From Rahnella aquatilis CIP 78.65 = ATCC 33071 (GTDB lineage Bacteria; Pseudomonadota; Gammaproteobacteria; Enterobacterales; Enterobacteriaceae), in assembly GCF_000241955.1 (NCBI RefSeq), contig NC_016818.1:62001-126000 (forward strand): a stretch of 64,000 bases of DNA. The letters run 5' to 3'. Below, one piece after another: positions 60,752 through 64,000 of this stretch. Position 1 is the first letter of the stretch; every line of letters begins with the position of its first letter. Under the pieces are notes generated by a model that saw nothing but the letters and a program-made list of their open reading frames with translations, was not told where the DNA came from and ran no database searches. The translations under genes were made by a program, and so were the position numbers.

Positions 60752-61771
60752 ATGTTGCAGTTCATACTCCGACGTCTGGGGTTAGTTATCCCAACGTTTA
60801 TCGGCATTACTTTGCTGACTTTTGCCTTCGTACACATGATACCAGGCGACCCGGTCACCATCATGGCAGGCGAGCGCGGTGTTTCCCCCGAACGTCACGC
60901 CCAGCTGATGGCAGATATGGGGCTCGACAAGCCTCTTTACCAGCAATATTTCCACTACGTGAACGGTGTGCTGCATGGCGACCTGGGCACGTCCTTAAAA
61001 AGCCGCACCCCTGTCTGGCAGGAATTCGTACCGCGCTTCAAAGCCACAGTGGAGCTGGGCATCTGCGCGATGATTTTCGCGATCATTGTGGGTATTCCGG
61101 TGGGTGTGCTGGCGGCGGTAAAGCGGGGATCGATATTCGACCACACGGCCGTCGGGATCTCGCTGACCGGCTATTCGATGCCGATATTCTGGTGGGGGAT
61201 CATGCTGGTGATGCTGGTCTCGGTGCAGCTTAATCTGACGCCCGTGTCGGGGCGAATAAGCGACACCGTCTTCCTCGATGACAGCCTGCCGCTGACCGGC
61301 TTTATGCTGATCGATACGCTGTTCTGGGGCGAACCGGGTGATTTCGTGGATGCCGTGATGCACATGATTTTACCGGCCATCGTACTGGGTACCATTCCGC
61401 TGGCGGTGATTGTGCGTATGACCCGTTCTTCCATGCTGGAAGTTCTGGGCGAAGACTACATCCGTACCGCGCGCGCCAAAGGCGTCAGCCGCATGCGGGT
61501 GATTGTCGTCCACGCACTGCGCAATGCGCTGTTGCCGGTGGTCACCATCATTGGTTTGCAGGTCGGTACGCTGCTGGGCGGCGCGATCCTGACCGAAACT
61601 ATCTTCTCCTGGCCGGGACTCGGCCGGTGGCTGATCGACGCACTCCAGCGCCGCGACTATCCGGTCGTGCAGGGCGGGGTGTTGCTGGTCGCTACTCTGA
61701 TCATCGTGGTTAACCTGCTGGTAGATGTGCTCTACGGCGTGGTCAACCCGCGTATTCGCCACAAGAAATAA
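60752..61771 (+). CDS. dppB: Dipeptide ABC transporter permease DppB
   Basis: A 339-residue permease (E. coli 339). It begins MLQFILRRLGLVIPTFIGIT and has the EAA loop ARAKGVSRMRVIVVHALRNALLPVVT and the late FSWPGLGRWLIDALQRRDYPVVQGG. It forms the channel with DppC. Confidence 0.97.
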   Translation: MLQFILRRLGLVIPTFIGITLLTFAFVHMIPGDPVTIMAGERGVSPERHAQLMADMGLDKPLYQQYFHYVNGVLHGDLGTSLKSRTPVWQEFVPRFKATVELGICAMIFAIIVGIPVGVLAAVKRGSIFDHTAVGISLTGYSMPIFWWGIMLVMLVSVQLNLTPVSGRISDTVFLDDSLPLTGFMLIDTLFWGEPGDFVDAVMHMILPAIVLGTIPLAVIVRMTRSSMLEVLGEDYIRTARAKGVSRMRVIVVHALRNALLPVVTIIGLQVGTLLGGAILTETIFSWPGLGRWLIDALQRRDYPVVQGGVLLVATLIIVVNLLVDVLYGVVNPRIRHKK

Positions 61772-61781
61772 GGGGCGCACA

Positions 61782-62696
61782 ATGTCTCAAACCACTGAGC
61801 CGGTCGCTAACGAGTTAGTGACGGCTGCGCCAGTGCCGATGCCGCCGATGCGCGAATTCTGGCATTACTTCAAGCGTAACAAAGGGGCCGTTGTTGGCCT
61901 GGTTTACATCATTATCATGCTGGTCATTGCGATTGGTGCGAACGTGATCGCCCCGCATCTGCCCGCTGAACAGTTCCGTGACGCGCTGCTGCGTCCGCCG
62001 GTCTGGATGGAAGGCGGCAGCTGGAAATTCCTGCTGGGCACCGACGACGTGGGCCGCGATATTCTGTCGCGTCTGATGTACGGCGCGCGTTTATCGCTGC
62101 TGGTCGGGTGTCTGGTGGTGGTGCTCTCCTTGATCCTCGGCGTGGTGTTCGGTCTGTTTGCCGGCTACTACGGCGGTGTGGTTGACGCCATCATCATGCG
62201 TGTGGTCGATATCATGCTGGCCCTGCCAAGCCTGCTGCTGGCGCTGGTGCTGGTGGCGATTTTCGGTCCGTCTATCGTCAACGCCTCGCTGGCACTGACG
62301 TTCGTCGCCTTACCGCACTATGTGCGTTTAACCCGCGCTGCGGTGCTGGTGGAAGTGAACCGCGACTACGTCACCGCTTCGCGCGTTGCCGGTGCCGGTT
62401 CTGCGCGCCAGATGTTCGTCAATATTTTACCTAACTGCTTAGCGCCGCTGATCGTTCAGGCATCGCTGGGCTTCTCCAACGCCATCCTCGATATGGCAGC
62501 GTTGGGCTTCCTCGGTATGGGCGCACAGCCGCCAACGCCGGAGTGGGGCACCATGCTGTCGGACGTCTTACAGTTTGCTCAAAGTGCCTGGTGGGTCGTG
62601 ACCTTCCCCGGCGTGATCATTCTGCTGACGGTACTGGCATTTAACCTGATGGGTGATGGCCTGCGTGATGCCCTCGACCCTAAACTTAAGCAGTAA
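61782..62696 (+). CDS. dppC: Dipeptide ABC transporter permease DppC
   Basis: A 304-residue permease with [21 protein letters not shown] and the EAA loop region [27 protein letters not shown] in two parts. The ATG at 61782 has AAGGGGCG upstream and starts 10 bases after dppB. Upstream in-frame codons inside dppB are rejected. Confidence 0.96.
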   Translation: MSQTTEPVANELVTAAPVPMPPMREFWHYFKRNKGAVVGLVYIIIMLVIAIGANVIAPHLPAEQFRDALLRPPVWMEGGSWKFLLGTDDVGRDILSRLMYGARLSLLVGCLVVVLSLILGVVFGLFAGYYGGVVDAIIMRVVDIMLALPSLLLALVLVAIFGPSIVNASLALTFVALPHYVRLTRAAVLVEVNRDYVTASRVAGAGSARQMFVNILPNCLAPLIVQASLGFSNAILDMAALGFLGMGAQPPTPEWGTMLSDVLQFAQSAWWVVTFPGVIILLTVLAFNLMGDGLRDALDPKLKQ

Positions 62697-62706
62697 GGGG
62701 TTGGAG

Positions 62707-63732
62707 ATGGAAACAACATTAACGAATGACGTTCAGGTCGGCAAAACGTTGCTGACCGTGGATAAGCTCTCCGTTCACTTTGGTGACGAAGGGACGCCGT
62801 TCCGCGCCGTAGACCGTATCAGTTACAGCGTGAAACAGGGCGAAGTGGTCGGGATTGTCGGTGAATCCGGCTCCGGTAAATCCGTCAGTTCACTGGCGCT
62901 GATGGGGCTGATCGACTTCCCCGGCAAAGTGATGGCTGAAAAACTCGAGTTCGGTGGCCGTAGTCTGCAGGGCATCAGCGAAAAAGAGCGCCGTCAGATT
63001 GTTGGTGCTGAAGTCGCGATGATTTTCCAGGATCCGATGACCAGCCTGAACCCGTGTTACACCGTCGGTTTCCAGATTATGGAAGCCATCAAGGTGCATC
63101 AGGGCGGCAATAAAAAGACCCGTCGTCAGCGCACGATCGATTTGCTGAATCTGGTGGGTATTCCGGATCCGGCTTCGCGTCTCGACGTCTATCCGCATCA
63201 GCTTTCCGGCGGAATGAGCCAGCGCGTGATGATCGCCATGGCGATTGCCTGCCGTCCGAAATTACTGATTGCCGATGAGCCGACCACCGCGCTCGACGTA
63301 ACCATTCAGGCGCAGATCATCGAACTGCTGCTCGACCTGCAACAACGCGAAAACATGGCGCTGATGCTGATCACCCATGACCTGGCACTGGTGGCCGAAG
63401 CCGCACAGCACATTATCGTAATGTATGCCGGTCAGGTGGTGGAGTCGGCAAAAGCCACGGAAATCTTCCGTGCGCCGCGCCATCCTTACACGCAGGCGCT
63501 GCTGCGATCCTTGCCGGAATTCGCGGCGGATAAAGCCCGTCTGCAATCCTTGCCGGGTGTGGTGCCGGGTAAATATGACCGTCCTGCGGGCTGTCTGCTG
63601 AATCCGCGTTGCCCGTATGCAACCGACCTTTGCCGTAAAGAAGAACCTGCGCTGCGCGACCTCGCGAACGGGCGCCAGTCGAAGTGCCATTATCCGCTGG
63701 ATGATGCCGGGAGACCAACTTATGAGTCCTGA
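62707..63732 (+). CDS. dppD: Dipeptide ABC transporter ATPase DppD
   Basis: A 341-residue ATPase: Walker [12 protein letters not shown], signature [15 protein letters not shown], Walker [11 protein letters not shown], and the C-terminal cysteine cluster ([14 protein letters not shown] and a later Cys) typical of full-length DppD/OppD, which can bind an iron-sulfur cluster in relatives. The start at 62707 follows GGAG. Confidence 0.96.
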   Translation: METTLTNDVQVGKTLLTVDKLSVHFGDEGTPFRAVDRISYSVKQGEVVGIVGESGSGKSVSSLALMGLIDFPGKVMAEKLEFGGRSLQGISEKERRQIVGAEVAMIFQDPMTSLNPCYTVGFQIMEAIKVHQGGNKKTRRQRTIDLLNLVGIPDPASRLDVYPHQLSGGMSQRVMIAMAIACRPKLLIADEPTTALDVTIQAQIIELLLDLQQRENMALMLITHDLALVAEAAQHIIVMYAGQVVESAKATEIFRAPRHPYTQALLRSLPEFAADKARLQSLPGVVPGKYDRPAGCLLNPRCPYATDLCRKEEPALRDLANGRQSKCHYPLDDAGRPTYES

Positions 63733-64000
63733 TAACACCCAACCGCAGCCGCTGTTGCATGCGATTGACCTGAAAAAACATTATCCGGTGAAGAAGGGCA
63801 TCTTCGGCCAGGAACGTACCGTGAAGGCGCTAGACGGTGTTTCTTTCACCCTCGAACGCGGTAAAACGCTGGCAGTGGTCGGGGAATCTGGCTGTGGGAA
63901 ATCCACGCTGGGCCGCCTGCTGACCATGATTGAAGTGCCGACCGGCGGTGAGCTGTATTACCGCGGGCAGGATTTGCTGAAACCGGATGCGACGGCGGAA
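63722..64000 (+). CDS. dppF: Dipeptide ABC transporter ATPase DppF (5' part, cut by the window end)
   Basis: 93 codons are present, open to the window edge. The protein starts [22 protein letters not shown] and includes [24 protein letters not shown] with the Walker A motif. It overlaps dppD by 11 bases. Signature and Walker B lie beyond the window. Confidence 0.95.
   Translation, partial: MSPDNTQPQPLLHAIDLKKHYPVKKGIFGQERTVKALDGVSFTLERGKTLAVVGESGCGKSTLGRLLTMIEVPTGGELYYRGQDLLKPDATAE

Overview
The window comes from a Gram-negative gammaproteobacterium of the order Enterobacterales, most likely a Rahnella/Serratia-type member of the Yersiniaceae. This rests on recognisable enterobacterial genes (mdfA, wecH, idnD, ydcO/ydcN, yfcF, yeaQ-type, eptB, prlF-yhaV, dppABCDF), a tRNA-Pro(TGG) and a GcvB-type leader at dppA. 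The genus is inferred, not proven. There are no rRNA genes, CRISPR arrays or recognisable insertion sequences.

Layout. 1-156 is the tail of an aldehyde dehydrogenase. 433-12324 is the most unusual block: nine tightly packed or overlapping genes (DsbA-like oxidoreductase, LPLAT-like acyltransferase, C39-peptidase ABC exporter, MacA, MacB, NodT/TolC-type outer-membrane lipoprotein, ketoacyl synthase, MaoC-like dehydratase, acyl carrier protein, ketoreductase). They are followed by a separate small gene for a 60-residue double-glycine-leader peptide with four cysteines. Together they look like a pathway that builds an acyl chain, forms disulfides, cuts the leader and exports a microcin-like peptide, possibly acylated. 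12394-23858 is mostly housekeeping and accessory metabolism: mdfA, wecH, an AlbA_2/ATPase protein, a GlxA-type regulator with an isochorismatase-like hydrolase, a DJ-1/PfpI protein, idnD, divergent ydcO/ydcN with two matching operators, and acetyltransferases. 24074-25439 is a small type VI secretion orphan module: a putative membrane effector, a two-helix putative immunity protein and Hcp.

25735-29655 holds yfcF, an acetyltransferase, a LysE-type exporter, a BhsA/YhcN-type periplasmic protein, a YeaQ-type membrane protein, a Phd/ParE toxin-antitoxin pair and a small membrane protein. 29744-41687 is one long minus-strand nitrogen operon: allophanate hydrolase, urea carboxylase, a GntR regulator and urtABCDE. 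It is headed by a good sigma-54 promoter match, so urea would be imported and split by the ATP-dependent amidolyase route under nitrogen control. 41973-46457 has an alpha/beta hydrolase, ohrR-ohr and eptB.

46558-46634 is tRNA-Pro, followed by 165-bp tandem repeats. Each carries the last 17 bases of the tRNA, a terminator and a multi-hairpin domain, reminiscent of the rtT repeats after tyrT in Escherichia coli. Two toxin-antitoxin pairs follow (prlF-yhaV and a ParD-like/RelE pair). 48687-57024 is a second catabolic operon: an M20 amidohydrolase, a peptide-type ABC importer and an MmgE/PrpD protein, with a LysR gene upstream. 58797-64000 is the dpp dipeptide operon, cut by the window edge inside dppF. 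Two related GC-rich palindromic repeats sit inside the urea and amidohydrolase operons, each next to the solute-binding-protein gene.
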